This document shows positions 23,771 to 38,700 of a stretch of 64,000 bases of DNA, piece after piece. How positions within the stretch are numbered: position 1 is the stretch's first letter; every line of letters begins with the position of its first letter. The notes beneath the pieces were generated by a model. That model was not told the DNA's origin, searched no databases, and was given only the letters and a program-made list of their open reading frames with translations. The translations under genes were made by a program, and so were the position numbers. The stretch is from Sarcocystis neurona (Eukaryota; Apicomplexa; Conoidasida; Eucoccidiorida; Sarcocystidae). The stretch spans positions 984,856 to 1,048,855 of the forward strand of contig KL647305.1 of NCBI GenBank assembly GCA_000727475.1. The letters are read 5' to 3'.

Positions 23771-26700
23771 ATGGCAGCCCACGCTGCTGAACGCGAAGCA
23801 GGGGCCTCTGCACCTTCGAAAGCACCAGCGGAGGCCGCACAAACCCCTCCAGCAGCTGTAGAAGAGAAAAAGACTGAAGGAGGCCCGCGCCTTCTCCCAG
23901 ACGCCGGAGATTCTGTCGACGGAGTGGATTCGCGAAGCGTCAAAGAAATTATTCTGTCGCCGCGTGACGCTGCATACAATCGAAAAAATATGCATAAACC
24001 GCCTTTGTGGAAGCGGTGTTTCAGGATTTTGGCTGAGAGACTGGATATCTCCTGGTCCTGCCGCGAACAGAGGAAATACTTGGATCCCAGTGCGTCTGAA
24101 GCAATGAGAAGCACCTACTGGCTGAGTAGAATTGTGTTTTTGCGAGCCCTGGGATTCGTCTACTTTGTTGCGTTCCTCGTCTCCTTCAACCAGGTAAGAG
24201 AACAGTAGAATGCTTAAGAGGAAGAAAGAGAAGAAAAACGCCTTCCCGTTGTCTTCAGAAACCGCACAGGGCGCCATGGGAGGATACTGTGTTGCCCCTC
24301 GGTCCTCGTGGAATAAAAGAAGCAGGAGACAATATCTCTCGATTTCGTGGACTGCAGTATACGAGGAATCCCACGTGGTCCACAGGTTCTCGTTTCAGTG
24401 CATCAGCGGCCAAATTTTCCTCCTCTCTCTGTTACGACTACCGTAGTCTACATAGTCTATTGAGCCATCTCTCTCTCGAGTAGCCTTTGAATTTTAAGTA
24501 CGTTTCTTCCTTACTTTTTCACCGGACAACACTGGTCTATGACTCGTTCGAGAAACGATCCTCTCCGTCTACTATCTTCTTTGCTCTAGATACGGCATCG
24601 TCTTTGGTGGTGAACTCTGACGAGTTGTTTTGCCGATAAAAGCCATTCTTTCTCCAGTTTGCTTCTTCTACGTAGACGACACAATCCAGCATTCAGGCAA
24701 GCGACACGTCTTCTACCACGCGCTTCTGAATGAATGGGTTAGCCGCCTTCTACACGCGCAGCGAGCTTCTAGCGGGAAAATTGCGTACGTATGTTGTTTT
24801 CTTGTGGAGTATCACAGAGCTGCTTGCTTCGTAGTAGTCTGCGTCAAGTGCAGGAAAAACGACATGCTCATTTCCTGTTGTCTCAGCTGCAGAAGTAAAG
24901 GGCTCTAGCCCCCTGTATCCTGTCTTCACTGTGGAAAACCGAACTCGTATCTCGATTTTCTCCCATCCCCATGAAGGAGACAGAGGAGCACTCTATTCTG
25001 CGGTGCAGAGTAGACATTACCTCTTTACGTCGAAGAAAGTCTGTTCATTTCTCCGTTGAACTTAGGACTACTTGCTTCTGCACGTAGATGGAGCCACGTT
25101 ACGCGCCGGGTCCGCAGTTCGAGCACCACCAGCGTCACTAGCGCAGAGACTGATTTCTGGCTGGTGATCTAGCCTCTGTAGATTCACGCACTCGACAGAG
25201 GTGTTACAGCTGCAGCGCGAGGCCTTCGCTACATCGAAGTTGCTGAGACCGTATGGGTGGGCGACGATCGTCGTGTTCCCGTGCGCTCAGGACGATTCTA
25301 TACCCGCCGTCGGGTGGCCTGAGTCATCGAGGACTCATATGTTGCCACTTTCCAGCAGGAGAATTTCTCCTGTTTTCCTGCCTGTGAATTGAATAGCCGT
25401 GTACGGAAGCTTTCAAATAGAGTTTTGCCGAGTGTAAGTGGAATAAAGGTCATATCTGCTAATGAAATGGTAGAGATAAAAGGATGTGTGTTGCGAAGTA
25501 CGAAGTCGTCCAGCTGTACACAAGGGAGTAACGATGAATGGAGACGGTTTTGCTCACGCCGTCTTCGTCCGACAAGCAAACCTTTCGAGCCGGCATTGAC
25601 GCATACACATACAGAATTGTAACTATATATATGTGTGTATGTATATAAGTCTCGCTCTCTACATGTGTGTATATGTGTGTACGTATTTCTGTACGTTCCA
25701 TTTGAAGAATGGATACACACATGTAGCTTGTGTTCACGAAGACGCGGCGAAGTGCGCCGGTTCACATGTGTAGAGGAGCATAATTAAGAATCCGTACCTA
25801 CGTCTGTGTAGGGCTGTCTGCTTAAAATTTCTGAAGGTATCACTGTACTGGGGGCCTGAGTGTCTGTTTTTTCCTCGTGAAAAGTTCAAATCCACATCTG
25901 TCAATTCAGCGAAAGTATTGTACGTCCTGCTTGTTTGTGCAGCATTGCTTCTCTCTATTGACATATACATATCTCTACACTTTTGTGTGTACGTACACAC
26001 TAACAGCTTGACATGCGTATGTAGATATATCGTTACCCGTCTACACATATATACATATACATTTATATATATATATATATGTATTTCCACGGTGGCCGTA
26101 ACACACAGATGCTTGCGGGAGTGCGTGATCTCAGTTTTTCGCCTCAGATTTTTTCTGTCTTCTATCTGTGTTGATTTTTACAGATAGTGCGTGTGTACGC
26201 GTCTGCGCGTGTGGAATTGCTGACATCCGCGCGCGTACAAGGAACAACTTGTTTGCCGTCACTGTCTCGGTGAACACCTCTACCGCTTTCCCTGTCTTTA
26301 CGTACACGAGTGTGTAAATAGGCCTACATTTCTCTGGTGCACGGCTTCCTCCTGAACCCATCCCTTCGGGTGTGCACGTGTGTATGTGTTTACACATGGT
26401 GTGGCGCAGGCACAAGGACTAATAGGATCGGACGGAATTCTTCCAGCAAAGGACTACGCAGAAAAGACCGCAAACGAGCTTGCTGATGCCACATTTTGGG
26501 AAAAAATAAAAAGGTTTCCGTCGCTCTTCCTTTTCTTGCCTGCTAACGACTTTTGGATACACTTTCTTCCTTTCGTAGGTAAAGAGCGAAGCTAGCCTCG
26601 AATTTTCTTCTACTTTTACACAGGCGTTTCGCTCTCTCACTCTTGCCACATATTTGTCTCTCTTACACCTTATCTAACCACCAAGGCCCCGCTAATTTGT

Positions 26701-29700
26701 GCAGGGCAAAACTGTATCTCTCGTCATCCTGCTGAATCTGTACACTGTTATGTTTTACCCGCCACTTGCCTACCGCTATTCTGACAGATATACTGGTCTG
26801 CTTGTCGCTTACAGGATCTAGGTTTCTATGAATATGCACCTCTCCACACCTACTCAAATGTCTAACAATCACGCTATAGAATGAACTTTTTCATGTCTGG
26901 CTTGTTGAAGAAGTAGGGTGACAAGTCGAGCTTGAATGCACTGTTATCTCTTTTTATCTATGCTGATGACTGAGTGTTCGCTTCTCTGTGAGAACTACCC
27001 TAATCACGTACTTCCTCTTTTTTTTACACAGACAGTCTTCTCCGTGCCTAAAACGTGAGCCCCTGATCGTTCCATATGTGGTACCCCTTTACTGATCCTG
27101 CGTAATCAACGTGTTTCTATTCACCAACCAATGCACTCATAGTTCCACCTCTACGTGTTCTCTCTCTCGCCATAGGTGTAGGCCTTCTCTCTATAGGTGC
27201 AGAACTGTACACTTTCAGCTTAGCAGCTGCTGGTAAAAGCATCTCTTTTATGTAAAAGTACACAGGCAACTACTTTCAGTCTTACGCGTCCGAGGATAAC
27301 TTTCCGTCTGCTTGCACATTGTATTCAACCTTCTCCTATGTGTACACACACGTGCACATGTTCGTATGTACGTATATACGCTGACCTTCACGTCAATTCC
27401 TCCCGGCGCGTCTACCTCTCCAGATGAGAGTGACACGCCCCTATAAGTCCTCCCCTATTTATGGATTCCGTCCGTGTAACTCCCTAAAGCTCCACGAGGC
27501 CATATCTAGGTATTTACATAAATATATAGAGATTTTCAAACGCAGACACACCCAAGCCGTGTTCCTTTAAATTGCTCTACAAACGGTTGCACAAACTTGC
27601 ACCGACCTGCGCAGGAGGCATCATCTGAATGGCTCTACGTACGGCTGCATAAACTTGCACCAATTTCCCTAAGACTCGGTCTGTGTGTTCGTCGTGCTCT
27701 CTCCTCTTCAAGTGTCACTGTAAACTTCCCTCTGTCAGGACAGCGCTGTATTCAACAATCCATATCCCCGCCTATCCAGATTTCTTCGCAGACTACCATA
27801 TCTGTAGGTGTTCTCTTTTCTATAACTCTTCTCCCAATGCACACAGACACATGTTGGCTGCACTCCCCCCAGTCTTGCAACCAGTTGTTTCTACTCCTCC
27901 ACCTCTTTGTGCGCATCTCATTTTTTCTATGTATTTCTCCTTGTTCACACAAATGTCGCTCTCTGTAAACATACTCTCATCTCACTATCTGTGGCGAGGG
28001 ATATATACTTGTACAGAAACCCCTCCCTTCCTCCTGTATACGTATATACTCGAGGTGCACCATGCAGAAGGCTCAATCGAGTGCATCTTTCCCTACCCAG
28101 TTATTGACAGCTTGCACGTCTACACATTCAATGACACACGAACCTCCCCCCTGACTGTTTTTCCGATAGCAGGAACATCGTTGCGTGCCTCATCCACGAC
28201 GCAGCAGGGTCGCCATCCACACGTCTCTGCCTATCTGCTTTTTGCTCTAACGTGTGTTGCATGTCGTGCTGCATACGGAAACGTCCACACACGTTCCTAT
28301 ATGCCTGAGCATCCACGTATATATATATATATATATATATATAGATATGCACGGGCGTCTACACGCCTACAAATACACGCGTGTGCACAACACACGAACA
28401 GGAACTGATCGCCTAGGTACCAATACAATCACGTAATTGGCTACATTATTTTCGCATCCACAGCACTTCCCCACGCGCCTAGGTAGTAGACATCCGCCAA
28501 CTCCGCTGCACCCGCAGCGTTATAATTATACATGTCTTTACGTGCATATGTGCATGTATACGGGCACGAGGAAACCAGCATTCCCTCTTGTACATACAGG
28601 TGTGAATCCGGGTACACACACCTGTGTCCTTGCATGCGTGCATGTTTTTATGTATCCGTGTAATTGCTTATGTACGCGCACCATTCACTTTAAACAGCTG
28701 AATATACACAGACTCAGATATGCAGATCTGCGTATACACGTGGATATATGTGCACCGCCCAAAACCTGTTTACGTCCACAAACGCGTGCCCACACCTGCA
28801 CACGAACACCCACTCGTCTGGCGTATACCGAAATGTGTGTCTGCTACAATCACCTCGCCAGTGCAGACTTCGCCTCGCCTTCGGTCGCTGATATAGATAT
28901 CCTTGCCCACAGGTATCTATACGCATGCGCTCGCCGACATATCTGCGCCTACCATCGCAGCGCTCTGTCTATCCTGTACACACACATATGCGAAAATGTA
29001 TACATACATATGTGTGTATACACATTTACACTTCTCTATACGCGTACGCGAAGTATCACGGCGAGAGAAGATGTAAAAAAGAGAGCCTTTCGCAAGGTGC
29101 TTATGTGTGTACGTATCTGGATAGATAGAAAGAGAGATAGAGCCACACGCACGCCTGTGCAGGGATATTCACATCCTTCAGAGCCCCCCCACGTATAAAC
29201 TACAAAGGGACAGCCCTCCTCGCTGCATCTGTCGTAGAGATCTGAATTTCTGGTCAGAACGGGCGGTGTTGGTTGTCCTGTACACCTGCTGTGTCAGTCC
29301 TCCTCTGCTGTGCTCGCTCTCGCCCTCCCCTCCCCCTCCTCCTCGTCCTCCCCCTCGTCCTCCCCCTTCTTCGCACGGATATACACATGTGTTAGCGATA
29401 TATATGTATCTATATGTATATGTGCAGTGTGTTGCTGTTGCTGCGGCTGCTGCTGATGGCCTGCTCTGGTGGAGTTGCTGCGCCTCCTGCTGATTACTCT
29501 TGCTGCTACTGGTGTTGGTCATTGTACTGCCGCAGTTGCTGCCACCGCCATCTTCCCCTGTATATCTTTCCGTTTTCTCTGCGTAGCTGTTGCTATTTCA
29601 AGACGCGGTGTCGCTGTTACTACTTCTGCCTTTGTGCTGCAAATCATTTGCGGCTGATCCGCCCCAGAATTTATGCTGCGTGTGGACAGGTTGTGTCCTA

Positions 29701-32700
29701 TTTCTGCATCCGTTATGCTCTCAGCGACATCACTCTTCCCTGTCAGTTCAAAATTTCCTTCCTCTGTTTGTTCTGTAGTCTTTTCTGTCTTCTTCTCTTC
29801 TTGCCGTCTTCTCGTTCGTCTTCTGTTCTTCCCCGCGTGGCCTTCTCGTTCTCCTTTTTAGGCTGTCGCTGTCTTCTCTGCGTGGTTTCTCGTCTAACGT
29901 TCCTTCTTCTTTCTGTGGACTTTTTTCCTCTTTGTACCTCCGTCTTCGTCTAGTTGTTTTCGTTGTTTTCTTCTACCGTTTTATCTTTTTCGAGGTGGCT
30001 CTTTCAATTCCTCTTTCTTGCTCGCCTTCCTCCTCTTGCGTTTATCCTTTGCTTTACCTTGCTTCCCTTTTTGCGCCTTTCGTCTTCCTTTTGGTCTTCT
30101 GTTGTTCGCTCCTTGATTTCTTCGGTGTTACTTCTCTTCCCTGTTGTCCTATACTACTCTGGTTTCTTCCCAGTCTCGTTTTTCTCGTCCTCTTCTTGCA
30201 CCTCAGCTATTTCTCTTCTGCTAACTTCTTTCCTGTTCTGCTTCCCGCGGTCTCTTGCCGCATTTGCAGGTTCTGTGAACATTTCCTTATTTGTATTCTG
30301 CCTCTTCGTGAAGACATTTGCTGAGGTATTTTTTACGTTTTTCATAGTTCCGTTTTCTCGGTTCTTCCTTGTTTCGTTTCTCCAATCAAGTCTCAAGTTT
30401 ACCTTCTTTTTCCCTCCTTATCAGTTTTCTTCCGTTGTCTCAGTTTCAGCGACGCTTATCTTCCTTATTTTTTTGCTTCTCTCGTAGTCGCCCACTTCCT
30501 AACTCCGATGCTTCCTATCTTTCTCATTCCGTTCCTCAACATTGTCCGCCATCGCTTTTGCTTCCTTTGTTTTCCTTTGTTTCCGTCTTCTTATAACCTT
30601 TCCCCCTTCGTCCCCTCTTTTCTTCTTTTCCATCTTTCCTTCTTCGTCTCCTTTCTCATCTCTAGACCTTTGTTTCCATCGTCCTTGACGGTGTAGCCCC
30701 TTTCTCCTTCATCTGGTTCTTCGTGTTTCTCCCCATTCCTCCGTCTGCACTTCCGTCTTCCCCATCTGCTATTTGTGCTGCCGCAGGTTTTCTCCATTCC
30801 GCCTTTCCGTCGGTCTTCCCGTCCTTGTGTTTCTACACGCTTTTCCTCGTTTCTGTTCCTGATCGGTCTCATGATTCCCTTCCGTCCTTCATCTGCGTTG
30901 TCCCTCGTGGATCGTCTCCCGCATCGTCTATTACATTCGCTTCTTTCTTCTGTCGTCCTCATTCTCCTCCGTCCCTTCTTCTTCCCTCATCGTCCTTCTC
31001 CTCCTTTTTCTCTTCTTCTTATCCTTTTGCTATTTTTACATTTCCCTGCCACCCTCTAGGCACCTCTTCCCTCCTCTTCCTTTCCTTCCTGCAGGTTGCT
31101 TGCTCTCCCTGCTGGTGGGGCTGAAGGGCGGCACTCACGCGATCACATTGCTGGTGCTGTGGGTGCTGTACCAGTCCGTCTTCAGCATAGGACAGGCGTG
31201 GTATGCGTTTGCTTGGGAGATCCTACTGTTGGAGATAGGATTTCTCTCCATTTTTGTTTCCCCCTTCTGGTGCTGTTCGCGTCTACCTGAGGCCTGGCCG
31301 ACGCCTCTCGTTGCTGTCTGGGGAAGTCGCTGGCTCCTGTTTCGTCTGCTGCTCGGCAGCGGCTTGACGAAGCTCCGCAGCAGAAGCAGCGCCTGGAGAA
31401 GCTTCTGGGCCTTCGATATCTTATACGCAACGCAGCCGCTCCCCAACCCTTTCTCCTGGTACTTACATCACGAGACGCACACGCTGCATGCCGTGGCTGC
31501 AGTCGCGGTGCTCGTCGTCGAGTGCGTCGCCGGCTTTATGCTGCTGCTGCCCGTTCGCTCTTGTCGAATTCTCGCTGCGTGTTCACACCTGATGCTTCAG
31601 CTGTGGTGGACACTGGGAGGCAACTATGCCTTCCTCACTTGGTGCAGCTGTTTACCTGCCATCCTGTGTCTCGACGATCGCTTTCTCTCCTGTCTCTTCC
31701 CCATGAAGACGCTCCAGAGGGTAGAGACGCTCGTCTCCCTCTCGCCCGCCGGCTTCTCCTGCCCACTCAGGCAGGCGTGGCCCTTCCATGCACGAAGAAG
31801 AACTACACAGAGCGAAGCGTGGGAGACAGAGAAAGGACAAGGGGATCAAGAAGGAGAAGCCGCAGATAGACTGCTGACACAGTCAAATGAAAATGAAAGA
31901 GACGACGAAGCCGCAGGCCTCATATCCAAGAAAGGGGAAACAGGTGACGGCTAACAGCCAGGAACTACCTTGAAGAAAACCGTCAAAGGGGGTTGACTTC
32001 CCTTCTTCGGCGTCGTTTTGGGTTTCTGTTTCCTCTTCCAGACCCTCCAGAGCTCTGCATGTGTGACACTTCATCATTGAAGTTTCCTGCTTGTTACTTC
32101 CTTCTATTCTCCCCTTCCTCCTCCTCCTCTTCTTCTTCCTCCAACTCCGACTCCTCTGTTCTAGCTTTCGCGTTCCCTCCGCCTTTCTTCACCGGTTTAT
32201 TTCCGCTTCCGATTCTGCGCACTTTAGCAGTGTTTCTCTGCTGCAGATCTTCAAAACGCAAGTCCTCTGCAGTCTCCCTGGAGTTGTTGCTCTGCATTTC
32301 TTCTTCTCCCACTTGCTCGCCTTTGCCTGCTGGTGTTCATTTCCTTCTCGCTCCTCATCCCTCTGTGTTGCCCTAGAGTTCACACTCCCTATTCTTACAC
32401 ACTTGACTTGCCACATCCATTTTATGTCCCCCCTCTTTCCGAGTAAGTGAATCGTTTCCAGGCAGCACTGCACATGCTTGTGACAGCTGGATGATCTGCT
32501 GTGTGCTTCTCCTTGTCTCAGCAGCTTGCTGTTATTCTTCTCTGTTGGAGTGGTTCTCTGTCACGCTGCAGCACCATCTGTGGGAACCAGCGGAAATAGC
32601 TCTTTCCCTGGATCTCCGTCTCGTGGTGCCTCTGCTGCTGCTGACGAGCCAGCGGAGGAGCGCCGGACATGCTGCTGCTGGTACCGGCCGACAGCAGAGC

Positions 32701-35700
32701 GGTTTTGCCGAAGATTGGGAACCCGCGCCGCTGCCGCGTGGCCTGCGGTGAAGTCGGAGTTGCAGGAGAAGTGGACGGGGCTGTTAGGAGAGGCCGTCGC
32801 TGCAACTGCGTTGCTGCTGTGCATGTGGCAGGTCGCTCAAGCAACGCCCGCCGCAGTCTGGCTTGTCGTCGTCGTCTTCTTCTTGGCTGCAGGCCTCGCG
32901 TCTTCTTCCGTTTTTCTCACGCGCACCCGCTCCTCGCACGTCCTGGTGGAACTCGTGCTGCTGGTGGCCGCGCTGCAAAGCGCCATCAACTTGTACACTA
33001 GTAGCCCCGCCGTCTGGTCCGTCTGGATCTGCTGTTGTCTTTTCACCATACTCCTCATATTTGCCTACCAAGTTCTCGAAAACGCCGCACTCATCTTCAA
33101 AATTCAAGTCGAGCTCCTGCTCTTTCTTCTCATTGCTGCCCTATCCGTCCCTGTCGTCAATAATCTGCTCTCCCCGGCACAGGTGACTCACCGAGCCCAT
33201 GTATTTCCAACCCGAAGGAGAAGCGCTTTTCTTACACACAAGTGAACAGAACCTACTACACACATACAGCCAGCGATGCCCGCGTACACTTCTTTCTCTA
33301 AATGAAGATCGACATCACATATCCATACATATACATATATATCTAGGTGTCTATGTGTGTGAGTTATGTAGCGACACACGAATAAACATATATGTACAAT
33401 TATATATCTACCAATAGCAGGGAAGGCAAATCTGTGGGGCACGTAGAAATGTATGACTGTGTGTATGTTTAGCAGGAATAGTGTGCATCTATTTGTAAGG
33501 TCTTGTAGATGCATGTTTCACTGCAACTCTGTAAGTATAATAAAATATACGATAAACTTACACGTATATATATATGTATATATGGATATAGATAGAGAGA
33601 CAGGAAAAAGTTCACGTGTGTCCACATGTACATTTCCATACAAGTTCAAATATAATAGATATGTAAGTTATAAGTGTACATAAACCCATAGATTTCTAAA
33701 CACTTACATTATTTGTGTATAGCGGTGGATGTACCGAAATAATATATACATATATATATACACGTGTGTATATGTGTGGGCCGCGTTGAGCACTATATGG
33801 ATAAACACTTACATATATTTGTGTATATCTGTACACGTATTTAAATTATATATATAGATATATCTGAGACAGTGGGTTGAGCTCCCGTTGTCCGTGTCTT
33901 CCTCGCTCCCCATATGGGTGAAATCCTTGCTGTGTGAAGTGCAGGTCGACAAACCAAAGAGAAAAGACTCTGAAAATAAGAGCAAATAGTGGATTGACAC
34001 CGACACCTGTGGAGACGTGTGTGTGCGGTGTGTATATGAAAAAACGACATAGGGGTAGGCGCAGCTCTACTGACACACGTACAGCCTTGGTCGGTGCAGA
34101 TGTTACCAGACCTCTGTCGATAAGTATCACTATACAGGTACGGGAGGAAAATTTATATGTTTATGTAGAAGTGTTTACGCCTGGGGCGTAGACGTGGCTG
34201 TATTCACACACACACCCACACACACACACGCATTCGTGGGAGGTGCACATATCGTCGAACCTGTGTCAATAGTAAATTTTATACAGGCAGGAGGGCGCGG
34301 GTGTGCGCCACACGCAGAGGTGTCTTCATAGATCAATTTGCTGAGCACACAAGTATGTGCTTATTCCAGCGCAGATATCTGTAAGGAGGAAATAAGCGTG
34401 CTACCGTGAACGTGTGTCAGAGGTGGAAAGTCGGGAAGCAAAACATCAACGAACACAAGTATACGCGTTTCTTTGTCTTGCCGTGAGTGTGAACTGCTGC
34501 CTAAACGCAGGTCATGAATGCCACTAGTGTGGACGGCACCCTGAATATCGTCAACACGTATGGTTTGTTCGGGACGGTAGCACAGGTAGGCCAGCGTCAC
34601 GCCGCAGAATCCAGCGTCTTTTTGTAACTCAGCGCGTCGCAGAACTGTGTGTGCGTCAACTGCGTAATAGAAGACCTCGCTGTGTGGGGACCTCTGCATA
34701 TAGACACACGCACGTCTGTGTTTATAAACACGTACATGTGTGTATATATACATATCGATGTCCACGTACGTTAACAATGGACACATGCATATATGTATAC
34801 ATGTAGGTATATCAGTGTGTCTGTGTTCGTGCGCGTGTATACTGACCTGTCTGCGTCCCCCTACCTATCTAAAGCTCCTCCTTTATCTGACTCTCTACAG
34901 CACTCCGTGAGTGCATCTCCTCTCTCTGCAAGTCCACGTAGATACACGGACACTTTCAGTGGGACATTTTTCGGCAATGGCCTGCGGCTCACGACTTGAA
35001 GGCGTCGCTGGTCCACTTGCGTCCTCCCATCGCCTCTCGTGTCGGTGGTAGGGTGCTCGTGTCCAACGAAGATTCAGACACAGGCCTCCAGCTGCCCGGA
35101 CGGGCAGTGGTGATTCCTGTGTCTTCCGCCACGTATCAGTTCCTTTTCTGCGTTTCTCTCTCTCCCTTCCTCGTGTACGCCTTTACTCCCTGTACATAGA
35201 CTTGTCGGGAGAAAGCTTGAGTGGGTGCGTCTGTGCATTGGTGGCCTGACTCAGATCTGCAGCCGTGAAATCGTCTCCCTCTCCATGAGAGCCGTGCAAA
35301 TGCGGGTGTAAGATAGGCGCTCCAACTACATAAACACACACAAACGTAGAAACACGAGAGTGTATACGCAAGCACCTGAAACGTCTTGAGCAAGCACACG
35401 TGTCGCGCTTTTGTCTTTGCGTGTACCTCCCTGTACGTACGCGGCTTTTTCGCAGCCTTTGTTACGCCATCAAAACACAACAAGTAGAAAGCCAAACATT
35501 TACGCCGACTCCCTTTATCTGACTCTATCGCTCTCTCTCTCTCTCCTGACACGTGTACGGCTGGTGCGTTCCTGTGAGTGTATCTACTTGTATGATGGGG
35601 CCTGCCAATGCAAGGACATTACCCTACTCTAGATACATTACGGCTGTACAATGCATAGAGATGTGTGCATATATACAGTCCCGCAAGCGTATGCGTTCCC

Positions 35701-38700
35701 CGTTATTTACAAAAACGTGCAAGAGTGCTGTGCGTCGAGATTGGAGGGACTCCACAGTTATAGATAGATACGCTTCTTTGCCTGTGTACGAGGCCTGTGT
35801 ACGCGTATAGACATAAGTATGTGGATATAGGCGTACGTGTTCACAGATGTATGTATCCGCACATTCTACATATGTCTTTATTATATCACAGATGTATGTA
35901 AATGTCTAGTTTGACGTATTAGTGGAAACCCGAGCAGTGACTTCCTCCTGTGCGTTTGTACTGTTCTTCTTGGACGTGCTGTTAAAAATCTGAAGGGAGT
36001 GAACGGTTGAAATCAGCAGAGCTCTACGCGATTTTGGCTGTGCTAGCACACGTATACTTTTTGATCGATGTGTACACTTGTGGATGTTTCACTTCCTGCG
36101 TTTTCCCTGCTTCTTCACCCGTCGCTCCGTCTTATTTCTTCTTGTATTCGTCCTTTTTACCGTTTGGTAATTCTCTGTTCTCAGACGAAAATACATCGGT
36201 CGGTGAGAACCCACATTAGCCCCTTTCCGACGGGAACAGAAAGTCCCTTGCCTTGACTCCCACTTGGCTCTTTCTGCAGCGCTTGTAGAACTCTGCGCAC
36301 TTGCGTAGGCATGCCTGTTAACACTGGTGAAACGCGTGTGTATCTGAATGTGTCTTAGGAGACGCTTTATGACAACACGTATCGACATCTTTAAATATAT
36401 ATTTGTGTACACATATACCTGCTTATAGATGCGCACGCATTGGCGCCAGTAGGAGCCCGCTGCGGTGTACCTCTGCGGGTCTGAGGAGTGGCTGCGGACA
36501 CTTCATAGTTTCATTGCACGAGAAAAGAAAGATACAGCTACGAGACAATTCCACGTTGCGAGAGGATGGGCCCACAAACTTCCGGGTAGATAGACGGGGG
36601 GCTGGGGACCGTGTTTACGTGGGCGGACTTCTTTTTCTTTGCCGCTTCTCTAAAAATTAAACACGTTGTAGCCCGCGATGATAACGCGGATCACGTCTGT
36701 CTTTTTCTGCGGCTTCTCCTTGCAAACAACAGGAAAGACGTGAACTCATTGTCCAAGGTACCCAAGATCCACGCCCTGTAAGTTGCGCATTTTTTCCGTG
36801 CATAGCATGAGACGAGGTTTCTTCCACGCGCGTCTTACCTGCGTTGTTCCTCTGACAATTCCTCTCATGTTTTCTCCACGATCGAGGTAGCGTCAGTGCC
36901 TTACGACTTCTCAGCTTGGAAAGCCTTTATGTTCAATGCAAGCAAGGCCTTCTCGTAGCACTGCTGTCGTCGCAGCTGCTGTTGCAGTTGATGCTGATGC
37001 TGTCCATTCCTGCTGCTGTTGCTGCTGATGCTGGGACTACTGCTGAGTCTGGGACTGCTGCTGATGCGGCCCTGTGGGTGTGGCTGCGGCTGCCTGATGT
37101 GGTTTCTTCTGCGGCTGCCGTGACTGTTGCTGCAACTGCTGTCGCTGGTGAGTATCTTGCGTAGCTAGGACGCCTGTGTATGGACTGATTCAGAGACACA
37201 GATTCGACCGAGGAAGCTTCATTACAACAGGAGGAAAACTGCTGCTGCTTCAGAGGCCTCGTGCGCTGCCGGTGTCGTTGCGGCTGCTTTTGGTGTTAGA
37301 ATGTTGCTGCATGCGTCCACTCTGGTGCTGTCGCTGCTACCATGCTGCTGTGATACCCCTGCAGCCGGTGCAGCTCCCGTTGCCCTCACTGCTGCGGCAG
37401 TTGCTTATCCGGCTATTATTGTTTGTATTGATGCTGCTGCAGTTGGTGCCCTCTCTGCGAGGGCTCTCGCTGCCCCTGCTGCTGTTACCGCTCTGAGTCC
37501 TGCTGTTGTGTGTCTCCCTCGCTCTCTCCGTCTGCTGCCGCCGCGGGCACAGAATGCGTGTGGCACGCATTGTATGTGATGTTTTGGGTTTCGACACGAA
37601 GTAATTAGACGGACCACTTTTCCCTCTGAAGGTCCTGTTCATTTTGACCTTGTTCTGGTGAGTTTTTTGCAATGCTGCGAGCGCTGCTGCTGTCGCTGCA
37701 GAGTGTACACAGCACGTGGTCAAATTACGAGTTCAAATGCAAACCAGGGGACCCGTACACGCGACCTTGTTTCCTTTCTCCGTACCACTACCGCCTCGAC
37801 TGGTTAATGGTAAGAGGTCTTCTCCCTTTTCCGCGTTTCTTCTGTTGACTATTTTCATGATGAGGCATCTTGTTTTCCTTCCACAGTTTGTCATGCCTCT
37901 CCTCCTTCTTCGTCCTTCCCAGCTTTACTAGTAGTCTCTCAAGACTTTCCATCTTTTCGTAAAACACTCCGTCTTCTGCAACGTCTTCTGGTTCCAAACG
38001 CTTGTTTCGTCCTTGTCATGTTCTCCCTCTTTAGTTCTTCCTGCGCCTCTGCGCTCTCGTCTGCGGTATCTTCTATAGTTTCTGTGCGTCCCCGCCCTAT
38101 GCCTCTTTCTGTTTCTTCCGCCTTTTCCTTCTTTGTGCCACTGTCCTCTTCACTCTTCCTTACCGGTACATGTCCATGTAAGAATGTGTTTGACTATTTC
38201 CATAGCTGGGCGAAGATACCAAAGGTTTTGTAACTGCTTTCTCTAAGTGTAGGTTCACTCGTAAATGTGGGACTCAGATACGTGCAGATGCAGGCATATA
38301 CATAAATTATATGTGTAGAGAGAGACGTTTGTAAGTATAAACATGCGTGTGTAGGACCCCACAAGAAGCGTGCGTGAAAGCTACATATATTCTTGGGTCT
38401 GCACATATATATATATATATTTATACATATATATATATATATGTATCAGTCTTAAACTTGGGTCTTTCGATACACACATATACACGTATATGTGTGTATT
38501 TGTATACCAAACTATACCAAATACTATATATGTATATGTACGTGTGCGTGTGAATTGACTCCGTACGTATATCTACGTACGTGTGTGTCTGCGTATGTAG
38601 GGATGGACTTTGAATAAACGCATGCGTACGTTGGCACCGATGCATACACTCACATCCCCACAAGCACACATGCCTGCAGCAACAACTATACAGTTAGACA

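Larger units (their letters stand above)
26579..31094 (+). other. LMF intron 2, 4.5 kb, with pyrimidine-rich 3' half
   Basis: Donor GTAAAG; acceptor CTTCCTGCAG. The split glycine codon joins FLPFV to CLLSLLVGL, which fits the family alignment. It holds a 58-bp duplication (27574-27661), a TA tract, and from about 29280 a plus-strand pyrimidine-rich block reaching the acceptor. The long open frames in that block are compositional artefacts. Confidence 0.85.

Noticed and set aside
28900..29000. TA/GTAT-rich stretches resembling telomeric or centromeric satellite
   Set aside because: No TTTAGGG-type or long-period satellite is seen; these are ordinary microsatellites scattered through introns.
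29932..31060. Long plus-strand Phe/Leu/Ser frames in several phases
   Set aside because: The pyrimidine-rich intron is open in all plus-strand phases. LMF homology resumes only at 31095 after a clear acceptor.
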